This document shows positions 26,146-35,524 of a stretch of DNA of 62,566 nt, in pieces. A program made the translations under genes and the position numbers. Within the stretch, counting starts at the first letter, position 1, and each line of letters opens with the position of its first letter. Origin of the DNA: Pseudomonadota bacterium (GTDB lineage Bacteria; Pseudomonadota; Gammaproteobacteria; Burkholderiales; Burkholderiaceae_B); NCBI GenBank assembly GCA_023389155.1, contig JAEWEV010000026.1:1-62566 (forward strand), in the 5' to 3' direction. The notes under the pieces were generated by a model. That model did no database searches. It saw only the letters and a list, made by a program, of their open reading frames with translations, and was not told the DNA's origin.

Positions 26146-26616
26146 TCAGGCGCGATGATAGGGATGGTTGCTCAGAATAGCCCAGGCCCGATAGAGCTGT
26201 TCTGCAAGAACAATGCGGACCATAGGATGGGGCAGGGTCAGCGATGACAGTCGGATCAGGCAGGCGCAGCGCTGCTTCAGAACGGCATCCAGCCCGTCCG
26301 GGCCACCGATAAGAAACGCCACATCCCGATTGTCGGAACGCCAGCCTTCCAGCTGTTTAGACAGCGCCATGGTAGAAAGATCGCGGCCATGTTCATCCAG
26401 TGCGATCACGGTACTGTCGGGGCTGATTGCAGTCTCGATACGTTTGGCCTCGGCAGCCATCATTTGTGCCGGCGTCTTTCCCGAGGTACGTGGTTCAGGT
26501 TTGATCTCCCTGAGCTCTATAGCGTAATCTGCCGGCATGCGTTTGGCATAATCTTTCCAGGCGGTACTGACCCAGTCGGGCATGCGGTTGCCCACGGCGA
26601 TAACGATGAGCTTCAT
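26146..26616 (-). CDS. rlmH: 23S rRNA pseudouridine-1915 N3-methyltransferase
   Basis: A 156-residue SPOUT-class enzyme that methylates pseudouridine 1915 of 23S rRNA on the assembled ribosome. The knot region IGGPDGLDAVL and the C-terminal LSSLTLPHPMVRIVLAEQLYRAWAI, ending HPYHR, are diagnostic. It starts 8 bases after rsfS, the near-universal partner order, linking ribosome silencing and late rRNA modification. Confidence 0.96.
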   Translation of the reverse strand: MKLIVIAVGNRMPDWVSTAWKDYAKRMPADYAIELREIKPEPRTSGKTPAQMMAAEAKRIETAISPDSTVIALDEHGRDLSTMALSKQLEGWRSDNRDVAFLIGGPDGLDAVLKQRCACLIRLSSLTLPHPMVRIVLAEQLYRAWAILSNHPYHRA

Positions 26617-26624
26617 ATTCGGAC

Positions 26625-27032
26625 TTATTCTTCCAGGTTTTCGTTATCGCTGTCGATATATCCCTGCATGGAAGGCCCCTTGGACTGATCCAGCAGTTTG
26701 ACCCGTACCGGTTTGTCGCCCCACACCGCTTCCAGGTTGTAATACTGGCGAATGGCCGGTTGCATGCAGTGGATGACGATATCGCCGATATCAACCAGTA
26801 CCCATTCACCGGACTCTTCGCCTTCCAGGGCGATAATCGGAATCTTGTGCGCCCGGGCAGCGTTGACCACACTGCTGGCCAGGGCGCGTGTCTGGCGGTT
26901 TGATGTACCGCTGGCAATCACGACCCGGTCAAACAGACTGGTCAGATGGCTGGTGTTGAACACCCGGATATCCTGGGCTTTGACATCTTCCAGCGCATTG
27001 ATGACCAGACGTTGCAGTTTTTGTATATTCAT
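26625..27032 (-). CDS. rsfS: ribosomal silencing factor RsfS
   Basis: A 135-residue Iojap/RsfS protein that binds L14 and blocks subunit joining in poor nutrient conditions. The conserved DVKAQDIRVFN, SGTSNRQTRALASSV and SGEWVLVDIGDIVIHCM segments are present. The C-terminal tail after residue 110 is slightly longer than the core family. It lies between nadD (48-base gap) and rlmH (8-base gap). Confidence 0.96.
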   Translation of the reverse strand: MNIQKLQRLVINALEDVKAQDIRVFNTSHLTSLFDRVVIASGTSNRQTRALASSVVNAARAHKIPIIALEGEESGEWVLVDIGDIVIHCMQPAIRQYYNLEAVWGDKPVRVKLLDQSKGPSMQGYIDSDNENLEE

Positions 27033-27080
27033 AGGTAGTAAAGGGTTTCCTGTTCGGGTAAGCGGCAGCGGGACAGCCTG

Positions 27081-27668
27081 CTATCGGTAAAGTCCATGTG
27101 TATTAATGTAATCCAGAACGGGTTCGGGAACAAACCCGGATACGTCCTGGTCCCTGGCGATACGGGTACGGATTTCGGTGGAAGAGATATCCATGGCCTT
27201 GAAGGGAAGGGTGATGAGCCCTTTGCCGTCCTTGCGCAACAGCGTATCCAGTTCGTCCGGAACAAGTAGTGGATAGCCCGTTCGCCACGCAACGGTCAGC
27301 GTGACGTAGTTGGTAATTTCCTGCCAGTTTTGCCATGTGCAGAAATTGTTGAGCTGGTCAGTGCCCAGCAGCCAATAGTATCGCGCATCGCGTGGCAGGG
27401 CCCGGAGCGTATCGACGGTGTAGGTGGCGCCTTCACGGTTGATTTCGGTATCGTTAATGACAATTCCGGTTTCACCGCGGGTGGCCAGCGCGAGCATTTC
27501 CATGCGCTGGGCGCCACTGACCTGCAACGGCTGTTTCTGCCAGGGATTACCTGCAGGAATAAGTTGGACCTGATCCAGATGGAGCGCGTCCAATGCCGTA
27601 CGTGCCATGGCAAGATGGGCATGATGCACGGGGTTGAAACTGCCGCCCAGAAGTCCGATTTTCTTCAT
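27081..27668 (-). CDS. nadD: nicotinate-nucleotide adenylyltransferase
   Basis: A 195-residue nucleotidyltransferase that makes nicotinate adenine dinucleotide in NAD synthesis. GGSFNPVHHAHL (residues 8-19) is the ATP-binding HxGH-type motif, and the C-terminal SSTEIRTRIA is the second conserved motif. Its start overlaps the purD stop by 4 bases (ATGA), showing translational coupling. Confidence 0.95.
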   Translation of the reverse strand: MKKIGLLGGSFNPVHHAHLAMARTALDALHLDQVQLIPAGNPWQKQPLQVSGAQRMEMLALATRGETGIVINDTEINREGATYTVDTLRALPRDARYYWLLGTDQLNNFCTWQNWQEITNYVTLTVAWRTGYPLLVPDELDTLLRKDGKGLITLPFKAMDISSTEIRTRIARDQDVSGFVPEPVLDYINTHGLYR

Positions 27669-28948
27669 GCCGGTTTCAGGGCGCGCCAGCCAATGTCCTT
27701 GCGGTATTGGCTACCGTCGAATTTGATGTTCTGCAGTGTGGCATAGGCCGCCTCACGGGCGGCTTCGACCGTCTCGCCCAGTGCAGTCACGCAGAGCACC
27801 CGACCACCCGATGTGAGCAGCGTATCTTCTTCAAGACGGGTGCCTGCATGAAACGTGACGCAGTTATCAGCCGGGGCGGCAATGCCCGAAATCGCATCTC
27901 CGGTTCGAGGGGTGGCCGGGTAATTATGGGAGGCCATGACCACCCCCAGGGCAGTCCGGGGATCCCAATCAATTTGTGCCTGGTTCAGTGTGCCGGCAAT
28001 GGCGTGCTGGACAATCTCGGAAAAATCATTACGGATTCGCATCATGATGGGCTGGGTTTCCGGGTCGCCCATCCGGCAATTGAACTCCAGCACTTTGATG
28101 GGGCGGGTGGCATCCGGGCCATCGCCGATCATGACACCGGCATAGAGAAATCCGGTGTATTCGATGCCATCGCTGGCCATGCCACGAATCGTGGGCCAGA
28201 TAACTTCGTCCATGATGCGCTGGTGCAGGACATCGCTTACGATAGGGGCTGGAGAGTAGGCACCCATACCACCTGTATTCGGACCTTTGTCACCATCAAG
28301 CTGACGTTTGTGATCCTGACTGCTGGCCATGGGCAACACGTGTTTTCCATCGCACATGACAATAAAGCTCGCTTCTTCGCCTTCCAGGCAGGCTTCAATG
28401 ACTACGCGAGCACCGGCACTGCCCAGGGAACCATCGCCCAGCATGCTGTCGACAGCAGCGTGTGCCTCATCTTCCGTCTGTGCGACAACGACACCCTTAC
28501 CGGCGGCCAGGCCATCTGCCTTAATCACGATGGGCGCACCCTGTTCGCGAATATACTGATGGGCGGCTTGCGGATCGGTAAAGGTCGCATAAGCCGCTGT
28601 GGGGATCTGATGGCGCAGCATGAATGCCTTGGCAAAATCCTTGGAACTTTCAAGCTGGGCGGCCGCTTTACTTGGGCCAAAGACCGGTAGCCCTTTGCCG
28701 CGGAAAATATCAACTGCGCCTGCAGCCAGCGGAGCTTCAGGTCCTACCACGGTCAGAGCAATGTCTTCGTCGAGGGCAAATTGCGCCAGCTCCTGAAGAT
28801 CGGTGATGGGCAGGCTGGTCAGAGACGGGTCTGTTGCCGTTCCGCCATTGCCCGGCGCGACGAAGACTTTTGAAATACGCGGAGACTGGGCAAGCCGCCA
28901 GGCGATGGCATGTTCGCGTCCACCGTTACCAATCACAAGTGCCTTCAT
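27665..28948 (-). CDS. purD: phosphoribosylamine-glycine ligase
   Basis: ATP-grasp enzyme of 427 residues, the second step of de novo purine synthesis. The opening MKALVIGNGGREHAIAWRLA, the ATP-grasp core PIVIKADGLAAGKGV and the metal-binding EFNCRMGDPETQ are all intact. It lies 6 bases after yebC and overlaps nadD. A long opposite-strand open frame (27707-28690) is a shadow of its codon pattern. Confidence 0.97.
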   Translation of the reverse strand: MKALVIGNGGREHAIAWRLAQSPRISKVFVAPGNGGTATDPSLTSLPITDLQELAQFALDEDIALTVVGPEAPLAAGAVDIFRGKGLPVFGPSKAAAQLESSKDFAKAFMLRHQIPTAAYATFTDPQAAHQYIREQGAPIVIKADGLAAGKGVVVAQTEDEAHAAVDSMLGDGSLGSAGARVVIEACLEGEEASFIVMCDGKHVLPMASSQDHKRQLDGDKGPNTGGMGAYSPAPIVSDVLHQRIMDEVIWPTIRGMASDGIEYTGFLYAGVMIGDGPDATRPIKVLEFNCRMGDPETQPIMMRIRNDFSEIVQHAIAGTLNQAQIDWDPRTALGVVMASHNYPATPRTGDAISGIAAPADNCVTFHAGTRLEEDTLLTSGGRVLCVTALGETVEAAREAAYATLQNIKFDGSQYRKDIGWRALKPA

Positions 28949-28954
28949 GTAGGG

Positions 28955-29692
28955 TTATCCTTCTTCCGTTTCATTAAAGACAGCGGTGGTATAAACCTCC
29001 TGCACGTCATCCAGGCTTTCGAGCTGATCAAGAATTTTCTGCATTTTGCGGGCATCCTCGCCAGTGAGTTCGGTTTCATTCAGCGGTTTCATGATGACGC
29101 CTTCCATTTCAGGCTTCAGGCCCGCCTTTTCGAAGGCGGCCCGAACATCGGAATAGACTGGAGGTTCGCACAGAACCTCGATCAGGCCTTCTTCGTCGGT
29201 CACGACATCTTCTGCGCCGGCTTCCAGGGCAACCTCTATGATCTGGTCTTCAGAATGGTCGGGACTGAAAATAAACTGTCCGCAATGCTTGAACATGAAG
29301 GCGACCGAACCGTCCTGACCCAGATTACCGCCGTGCTTGGTAAGCGCGTGGCGCACATCCGACACGGTACGGGTCCGATTGTCTGTCATGCAATCGACAA
29401 TAACCGCAGCCCCGCTGATGCCGTAGCCCTCGTAGCGGATGGATTCATAGTTCTCGCCATCTGCACCGCCAGCACCACGCGTAATGGCGCGCTGAATGTT
29501 GTCCTTGGGCATATTGGCGGCAGTGGCCTTGTCCCAGGCCAGGCGCAAGGCTGGGTTGGCATCCGGATCAGCGCCACCGGCGCGAGCTGCGACGGTGATC
29601 TCCCGAATGATTTTTGTCCAGATTTTTCCACGCTTGGCATCCTGGCGACCTTTACGGTGCTGGATATTTGCCCATTTACTGTGACCTGCCAT
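28955..29692 (-). CDS. yebC: YebC/PmpR family (TACO1-like) regulatory or translation factor
   Basis: A 245-residue protein starting MAGHSKWANIQHRKGRQDAK, the family signature. YebC proteins were first annotated as transcriptional regulators; later work links YebC/TACO1 proteins to translation of proline-rich stretches. Three domains run from the basic N terminus to an acidic C terminus ending FNETEEG. The frame extends to 29746, but the conserved start is 29692. First gene of a six-gene leftward operon. Confidence 0.94.
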   Translation of the reverse strand: MAGHSKWANIQHRKGRQDAKRGKIWTKIIREITVAARAGGADPDANPALRLAWDKATAANMPKDNIQRAITRGAGGADGENYESIRYEGYGISGAAVIVDCMTDNRTRTVSDVRHALTKHGGNLGQDGSVAFMFKHCGQFIFSPDHSEDQIIEVALEAGAEDVVTDEEGLIEVLCEPPVYSDVRAAFEKAGLKPEMEGVIMKPLNETELTGEDARKMQKILDQLESLDDVQEVYTTAVFNETEEG

Positions 29693-29915
29693 GGTTTGAT
29701 TGACTCTTGAAGTAGCAAAATAAGGAATTTTACCCTGAACAGCCATAAACTTTTATAGAATACGGCTTGTTTACCTCGTTTTACTGACATTCCGTACCCG
29801 ATGGCGTGCCGTGGGGCCAGCCTGTGCCGCCTGACAGGGTTGCGCCGGTGCCACGCGCGCGGAGTCGGGGCAATACACACTCAGATCATTCAGGCGCACT
29901 CGAAAAAGGAAAATC

Positions 29916-31418
29916 ATGGCAAATCCGGTACTTATTGCGAAAAGTGGCCAGGAAGACGTATCCATCCTCCCTGAAATGGCGAATCGCCACGGGTGTATCA
30001 CAGGTGCGACCGGCACCGGTAAAACGGTCACCCTGCAGGTTCTGGCGCAGGCTTTTTCCCGATTGGGAACGCCTGTTTTCATGGCAGATGTCAAAGGCGA
30101 TCTGACCGGTATCTCTCAGCCCGGAGAAGACAGCCCAAAATTGCAGGAGCGCCTGCAGAAATACAACTTGCCCGCTCCCGAGTGGGGTGGGGCGCCAACC
30201 GTGCTTTGGGATGTCTTCGGTGAACAGGGGCATCCCGTTCGGGCGACAGTGTCAGATATGGGCCCGTTGCTGCTGTCACGCATGCTTGATTTGAACGATA
30301 CGCAATCCGGGGTGCTGAACCTGGTGTTCAAAGTGGCGGACGACGAAGGCCAATTGATACTGGATATGAAGGACCTGCGCGCCATGCTGCAGAATGTCGC
30401 TGACCGTTCCTCCGAGCTGCGCCAGAAATACGGCAATGTCTCGGCAGCGTCTGTCGGTGCCATCCAGCGGGCCTTATTACAGCTCGAATCGCAGGGGGCT
30501 GATCACTTCTTTGGTGAACCCATGCTGGATATCCATGATCTGATTCGGACTGACGCAAGCGGGCAGGGTATCGTCAATATTCTGGCGGCTGACAAACTGA
30601 TGCAGTCGCCCAAGCTTTATGCCGTGTTTCTTTTGTGGCTGCTGGCTGAAATCTACGAGGCATTGCCGGAAATCGGCGATCCCAAACAGCCGCGACTGAT
30701 CTTTTTCTTTGACGAAGCGCATTTGCTGTTTACCGACGCCCCGGCGGCCCTGTTGCAGAAAATTGAACAGATCGTGCGGCTCGTCCGTTCCAAGGGAGTC
30801 GGCGTCTTTTTCGTCACTCAAAACCCGCTGGATATTCCGGACACCGTTCTCGGGCAATTGGGCAATCGCGTTCAGCATGCCCTTCGAGCTTTTACGCCGA
30901 GGGATCAGCGTGCCGTCAAGACGGCAGCGGACACCATGCGCCCCAATCCGGACCTGGATATTACCCAGGCCATTGCAGAGCTCGGGGTAGGCGAAGCCTT
31001 ATTGTCATTTCTGGATGCCAAGGGCAGTCCCGGCATCACCCAGCGTGCCTGGGTCTTGCCCCCTGCCAGCCGTATCGGACCGGCAACGGACGCCGAGCGT
31101 CAGGCGCTGCGCAATGAGTCGCAGTTTGGCGGGAAGTACGACAAGATGGTGGACAGGGAATCGGCCTTCGAAGTGCTGGCCAGGCGCGCCGAGGAAAAGA
31201 ACCCCCAGCAGTCCAAGGCGAACTCCTCTTCTGCTTCGTCAGGAAAGGAAGATGAAGGGTTGCTGGGTATGGTCAAGGATTTGATGATTGGTTCTACCGG
31301 CCCGCGTGGTGGGCGGCGTGATGGTGTGGTACAGCAGGTTGCCAAAAGTTATGTGCGTGGTGCAGCCAGACAGCTGATTCGCGGTGTGCTGGGCTCATTG
31401 ATCGGAAAAAAGCGCTAA
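29916..31418 (+). CDS. HerA-like ATPase, DUF853 (YjgR) family
   Basis: A 500-residue FtsK/HerA-type P-loop ATPase. Walker A is GATGTGKT (residues 30-37) and Walker B is LIFFFDEAHLLF (about 265-276). DVKGDLTGIS after the first strand is characteristic of the YjgR subgroup. The C terminus has a Ser/Lys-rich linker (about 430-445) and a basic tail ending IGKKR. The cellular function is not known; HerA proteins otherwise work with NurA, which is not present. Monocistronic, with AAGGAAAA before the ATG. Confidence 0.9.
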   Translation: MANPVLIAKSGQEDVSILPEMANRHGCITGATGTGKTVTLQVLAQAFSRLGTPVFMADVKGDLTGISQPGEDSPKLQERLQKYNLPAPEWGGAPTVLWDVFGEQGHPVRATVSDMGPLLLSRMLDLNDTQSGVLNLVFKVADDEGQLILDMKDLRAMLQNVADRSSELRQKYGNVSAASVGAIQRALLQLESQGADHFFGEPMLDIHDLIRTDASGQGIVNILAADKLMQSPKLYAVFLLWLLAEIYEALPEIGDPKQPRLIFFFDEAHLLFTDAPAALLQKIEQIVRLVRSKGVGVFFVTQNPLDIPDTVLGQLGNRVQHALRAFTPRDQRAVKTAADTMRPNPDLDITQAIAELGVGEALLSFLDAKGSPGITQRAWVLPPASRIGPATDAERQALRNESQFGGKYDKMVDRESAFEVLARRAEEKNPQQSKANSSSASSGKEDEGLLGMVKDLMIGSTGPRGGRRDGVVQQVAKSYVRGAARQLIRGVLGSLIGKKR

Positions 31419-31424
31419 CCATGC

Positions 31425-31485
31425 GCCGGGTCTGCGATGGCTGAACGGCGTCGCCGGCGACGCCGTGCCTGCGGGGCGACCCGGC
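31425..31485. repeat. nested GC-rich inverted repeat between convergent genes
   Basis: GCCGGGT (31425-31431) and ACCCGGC (31479-31485) enclose a perfect 22-base palindrome, ACGGCGTCGCC and its complement (31445-31466). There is no T-run on either side, so it is not a normal intrinsic terminator, though it lies exactly between the ends of the HerA-like and MarR genes. Confidence 0.65.
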
Positions 31486-31492
31486 ATCGCGT

Positions 31493-32104
31493 TCAGGTCG
31501 ATGGCTCGCTTTCACATGTGATGACGCAGCCGGTATTGTTCTCAAGCTCACTGAGCAGACGCTGATACGTGTCGGGGTTGCCGTTTTGTTGCATGCGCTG
31601 CAGGAAACTGATTAGCAGTGTGGTTTCTTCGTTGGTAAAGCCCTTGAGATGGGCATTCAGGGCCCGCGAAACTGCTGGCATCAGTTTTTCGGTCACTGTG
31701 TGACCTTTCTCGGTGAGTTCCAGTTCTACTACGCGGCGGTCATGCGTCGAGCGACGACGCTTCAGAAAACCTTTTTTCTCCAGGCGATCCAGGGTGCGTG
31801 TCATGGCGCCAGTATCCACTTCGGCGATGCGGGCGACGCTGGCCGGGGTCCGGGCCTTATCCAGTCCGATAATAGCGATGGGATGCCACTGGGAAGCCGT
31901 AAGTCCCAAGGGCTCCATTTCCGCCTCGATCATTTGTGAGATGGAAAAGAAATTCAACCGGATCAGATAGCCGATATTTTTCAGCCCCTTATTGTTAGCT
32001 GCATTGGTGTATAAGGGACCGCAGGCATCACTGATCGCATTGCCGACGGCTGCAGCATCCTGGGTAGCGGATTCAGATGGAAGTGGTGAATTGCCTTTTT
32101 TCAT
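31493..32104 (-). CDS. MarR family transcriptional regulator
   Basis: A 203-residue regulator with a winged-helix domain (about residues 75-145; LTASQWHPIAIIGLDKARTPASVARIAE then DTGAMTRTLDRLEKKGFLKRRR). The N-terminal 50 residues and the C-terminal extension make it longer than most MarR proteins. Divergent from a quinone oxidoreductase gene, a common MarR target, with an AT-rich palindrome between them. Effector unknown. Confidence 0.88.
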   Translation of the reverse strand: MKKGNSPLPSESATQDAAAVGNAISDACGPLYTNAANNKGLKNIGYLIRLNFFSISQMIEAEMEPLGLTASQWHPIAIIGLDKARTPASVARIAEVDTGAMTRTLDRLEKKGFLKRRRSTHDRRVVELELTEKGHTVTEKLMPAVSRALNAHLKGFTNEETTLLISFLQRMQQNGNPDTYQRLLSELENNTGCVITCESEPST

Positions 32105-32247
32105 TTTAATAGCTGCCTAAGCAGATTTTGACTGTATCATAATAATTATTTTAACTGACTCCGTTGATTTAATACAGCGTATCGTCTTAAATATACTAAT
32201 CTGTTTTTTATCTGTTTAGGCTTATGTAAAAAACTCAGGAGGGTAGG
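32105..32247. promoter_or_regulatory. divergent control region with possible MarR operator
   Basis: AATAATTATT (32141-32150) is a perfect palindrome within an AT-rich stretch, and CTGCCTAAGCAG (32113-32124) has complementary ends. A possible rightward promoter is TTGATT (32164-32169), 17 bases, TTAAAT (32187-32192). Assignment to the MarR protein rests on position alone. Confidence 0.35.
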
Positions 32248-32253
32248 GTGGCA

Positions 32254-33234
32254 ATGTCTTCAAGAAAAGTAGAGATCAGTGAACACGGCGATGTGGATGT
32301 CATAAAAATCGTCACCGAAGAGGTGGGTGCGCCGGCAGACAACGAGGTGCAGATCGCGCAAAAGGCGATCGGCCTCAATTTTATTGACATTTATTTCCGC
32401 ACCGGACTGTACGCACAGGCGTTACCGCACGGGCTGGGCTTCGAAGCTTCAGGCGTGGTGCAGGCAGTGGGAAGCCGTGTCACGCATCTGAAAAAGGGAG
32501 ACCGGGTCGCCTATGGGCAAAGTCCTATTGGCGCCTATGCTGAAATACGCAATGTGCCGGCTGGCAATGTATTGAAAATCCCCGATTTTCTGTCTTTCGA
32601 CGAAGCGGCTGCCGTTATGCTCAAGGGGCTCACCGTGCAGTATCTGTTTCGCCAGACATATCGCCTGCAGGGTACGGAGACCATTCTGTTTCACGCTGCC
32701 GCAGGGGGCGTGGGGCTCATCGCGTGTCAATGGGCCAAAGCGCTGGGGGTCAAGCTGATTGGTACGGTTTCCAGTCCGGAGAAATCCGATCTCGCCTTGT
32801 CGCACGGCGCGTGGGCAACCATCGATTACAGCAAGGAAGACGTGGTGGAGCGGGTTCTGGCGCTGACCAGCGGCAAAAAAGTGCCGGTGGTCTATGATGG
32901 CGTAGGCAAAGACACGTGGGAGCGATCCCTGGACTGCCTGCAGCCTCGCGGTCTGATGGTCAGCTTCGGCAATGCCTCAGGTGCGGTGACGGGTGTCAAT
33001 CTGGGTATTCTGGCAAGCAAGGGCGCACTGTATGTGACACGTCCCACGCTGGGCCCGCACGTGGATACACCAGAAAAACTGAAAGCCGCCTCGGACGAAC
33101 TGTTCGACATGATCCGCAGCAAGAAGATTAAGGTGCAGATCGACCAGCGCTACAGTCTGGAGGATGTGGCGGACGCTCACCAGGCGCTGGCTTCTCGCAA
33201 AACCACAGGCGCTACCGTTATCACGCTGGACTGA
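32254..33234 (+). CDS. NADPH:quinone oxidoreductase, zinc-free MDR family
   Basis: About 326 residues of the medium-chain dehydrogenase superfamily. GLGFEASGVV and the nucleotide-binding HAAAGGVGLIACQWAKALG (about 150-168) identify the quinone reductase (QOR) branch, with no zinc-binding cysteines. It reduces quinones, probably by one-electron steps, using NADPH. AGGAGGG (32237-32243) serves either GTG 32248 or ATG 32254; I list the ATG. Divergent from a MarR gene that may respond to quinones or similar stress (inferred). Confidence 0.9.
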   Translation: MSSRKVEISEHGDVDVIKIVTEEVGAPADNEVQIAQKAIGLNFIDIYFRTGLYAQALPHGLGFEASGVVQAVGSRVTHLKKGDRVAYGQSPIGAYAEIRNVPAGNVLKIPDFLSFDEAAAVMLKGLTVQYLFRQTYRLQGTETILFHAAAGGVGLIACQWAKALGVKLIGTVSSPEKSDLALSHGAWATIDYSKEDVVERVLALTSGKKVPVVYDGVGKDTWERSLDCLQPRGLMVSFGNASGAVTGVNLGILASKGALYVTRPTLGPHVDTPEKLKAASDELFDMIRSKKIKVQIDQRYSLEDVADAHQALASRKTTGATVITLD

Positions 33235-33406
33235 TCGCGGCACTTTCGAATCCGCGCAAGACCGCTTACATTAATCCGAGCAACGCGTCCAGGGAGCAGT
33301 TCTTTCCCTGGATCGCAGTCGGAATATAGCGGTTCTGCACAGCCCGCCGTCCTCCGTAAATGAGGATGTCGCCATCGGCGGCCAAATCAGGGTGTGGGAT
33401 GCAAGT

Positions 33407-34354
33407 TCATTCATCGCCCATTAGGGCCTGACGGGTTTCTGCGTTTTTCAGTTCATTCAGCCACCACTGTAAGCCCTTGCCCACCGTGCGGCCGTGAGAT
33501 GGTTTTCTCCATGCATAATTACTTTGTACAACGCGAGGGCAGGCTGCGACTTTTTTTGCGATCAGTTCCCCGCTTTCCAGATAGGGTCGGGCATGGGAGT
33601 AGGGCAGAAAGCCGCAGCCCAGACCCATGCGGTGGGCCAATACCTTTGCGTGCAGGTTAGGGACGGTGAATACGCGCTGCATGCTTTGTATCCCATATGA
33701 AATACGACGGGCGAACCGGGCGGTATCAGCAGCGGCTACCGATTGATAGCGCGCGATATTCTGTTCCTCCAGGGGTTCGGGCGCATCGGCCAATGGGTGC
33801 TGTGGCGAAACCACGAACACAAATGAAATTCTGCTCAAAGGCATCGACATAATGTCGGGGCTTTGCAATGCGCTGCTGACACCGATGGCCAGATCAGAAT
33901 GTCCCGCGATCAGCGTTTCCCAGGTGCCGTCCAGCACCTCTTCACGAATGCGCAGTTGGGTAGGGACATTCAGTGCAAAGAATTTTTCGCACAGGTCAAA
34001 CAGGACTTTGCGCGAGACAATGGTGTCTGCACTGATGGTGAGCAATGGCTCCCAGCCTGTGGCGACCCGCTTGACACGATGGGCAATCTGTTCCAGGGAG
34101 ATCAGCAGTTGCCGGCCTTCATCAATCAGTTCACTGCCTGCCGGCGTCAGGACTGCATGCCTGGACTTGCGGTTAAACAGCAGCACATCGAGCGCGTCTT
34201 CGACCTGTCGGACTCGATAGGTCAGCGCACTGGGTACGAGATTCAGTTCGCGAGCGGCGGCCGCAAAGCTGCCCTTCTCGGCAATCAGCACAAGCATCTG
34301 GATGGTTTCTGGCGTGAGAACCTGATGGATTTCTCTTGATGGTGGTGGGTTCAT
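33407..34354 (-). CDS. LysR family transcriptional regulator
   Basis: A 315-residue LTTR. The winged helix (about residues 15-73) contains GSFAAAARELNLVPSALTYRVRQVE and LFNRKSRHAVLTPAG; the effector domain fills 95-300. Divergent from the aldo/keto reductase gene with about 105 bases between starts, so it probably controls that gene and itself. Effector unknown. Confidence 0.88.
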   Translation of the reverse strand: MNPPPSREIHQVLTPETIQMLVLIAEKGSFAAAARELNLVPSALTYRVRQVEDALDVLLFNRKSRHAVLTPAGSELIDEGRQLLISLEQIAHRVKRVATGWEPLLTISADTIVSRKVLFDLCEKFFALNVPTQLRIREEVLDGTWETLIAGHSDLAIGVSSALQSPDIMSMPLSRISFVFVVSPQHPLADAPEPLEEQNIARYQSVAAADTARFARRISYGIQSMQRVFTVPNLHAKVLAHRMGLGCGFLPYSHARPYLESGELIAKKVAACPRVVQSNYAWRKPSHGRTVGKGLQWWLNELKNAETRQALMGDE

Positions 34355-34459
34355 GATGCGATTAGCAGGAGATAGTACTGCCGATTATAAGTACAAAATT
34401 TTTGAAGTGCCAAAGTGGCATTACAATTGAAAAAGTTCTCTCAAATACGAAGGATAATC

Positions 34460-35524
34460 ATGCAGAAGGTTAAGCTGGGAAAAAGCGATCTTGAAGTAAC
34501 GGACATTTGTCTGGGAACAATGACATTTGGCGAGCAGGTGAGTGAATCTATTGCGTTTGAAATATTGGATCTTGCTGTTGCTGCAGGTGTGAATTTTCTG
34601 GATACGGCAGAGATGTATTCGGTTCCGACCAGGGCCGAGACTTATGGCGCCACCGAGACGATACTGGGTAACTGGTTCAGTTCCCATCCAGGCGTGCGCG
34701 AGTCACTGGTACTGGCCAGCAAGGTCGCTGGTCCCTCTCGCGGCATGCCCTGGGTTCGCGAGGGCAAGGGCCTGACGGCTGACGATATCATTCGATCCTG
34801 CGAGGGCAGCCTGAAACGTCTGCAGACCGATTATATCGATCTGTATCAGATTCACTGGCCGGCGCGGCCTGTGCCCGCATTCGGTAATCGCTATTTCGAT
34901 CCGGAAAAACACAACCCCGAGCAAAGTACCATCGAAGAGCAATTGCAGGCCATGGACAAACTCGTGCGCGCAGGAAAAATCCGTTATGTGGGGTTGTCCA
35001 ATGAAACGCCATATGGTGTCAGCGAGTTCATCCGCCTGGCAGAGGCAGAAAATCTTCCGCGTGTGGCCAGCATCCAGAATCCGTATTGCCTGCTGAATCG
35101 TTCGTACGAAAACGCCCTCGATGAAACCTGTCATCATCTGGATGTTTCGCTCCTGGCATACTCTCCGCTGGGATATGGTCTGCTGACAGGAAAATATGAC
35201 GAGTCTGGCACCACCGGACCCGATGCACCCAGGGACGCCAGGATTACGCTGTTCGAGTCAGTAAGACAGCAGCGCTGGGGGCGCCAGGTTTCGCTGGAGG
35301 GCGCGCGCGTCTACAATGCGCTTGCACGCCGTCATGGGCTCACACCTGTACAACTGGCACTGGGATTTTGCAATACGAAGTGGCAGGTGGCCAGCACCAT
35401 CATTGGTGTTCGCACGCCTGAACAGCTGAAAGAAAATCTGGCTGTCAGCGGGTTCACGCTAGACAGCCAGATGATGGAAGAAATTGATGCGATCCGGTTA
35501 AATCACTTTGATCCGGCGCAATAA
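34460..35524 (+). CDS. aldo/keto reductase, Tas-like
   Basis: A 354-residue TIM-barrel NADP(H)-dependent reductase. Catalytic residues appear in order: Asp in LDTAEMYSVP with the Tyr of EMY, Lys in LASKVAG, and His in LYQIHWPARP. The loop after the Tyr and the overall length match the Tas/YghZ branch. The start at 34460 (GGATAATC upstream) replaces a frame beginning at 34415. Its end overlaps the opposite-strand fbp gene by 22 bases. Substrate unknown. Confidence 0.88.
   Translation: MQKVKLGKSDLEVTDICLGTMTFGEQVSESIAFEILDLAVAAGVNFLDTAEMYSVPTRAETYGATETILGNWFSSHPGVRESLVLASKVAGPSRGMPWVREGKGLTADDIIRSCEGSLKRLQTDYIDLYQIHWPARPVPAFGNRYFDPEKHNPEQSTIEEQLQAMDKLVRAGKIRYVGLSNETPYGVSEFIRLAEAENLPRVASIQNPYCLLNRSYENALDETCHHLDVSLLAYSPLGYGLLTGKYDESGTTGPDAPRDARITLFESVRQQRWGRQVSLEGARVYNALARRHGLTPVQLALGFCNTKWQVASTIIGVRTPEQLKENLAVSGFTLDSQMMEEIDAIRLNHFDPAQ

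Noticed and set aside
27707..28690. Long rightward open frame of 327 codons
   Set aside because: It lies wholly inside purD on the other strand. purD has complete motifs and operon context; the frame's protein has no family features.
28910..29710. Rightward open frame of 266 codons over yebC
   Set aside because: Shadow of the YebC/PmpR gene codon pattern on the opposite strand.
33241..33255. TTCGAATCC-like sequence resembling a tRNA T-loop
   Set aside because: No cloverleaf arms fit around it.
33288..33312. Inverted repeat TCCAGGGA/TCCCTGGA between the quinone reductase and LysR genes
   Set aside because: Could end the convergent transcripts, but there is no T-run and the stem is short; not supported enough to list as a terminator.
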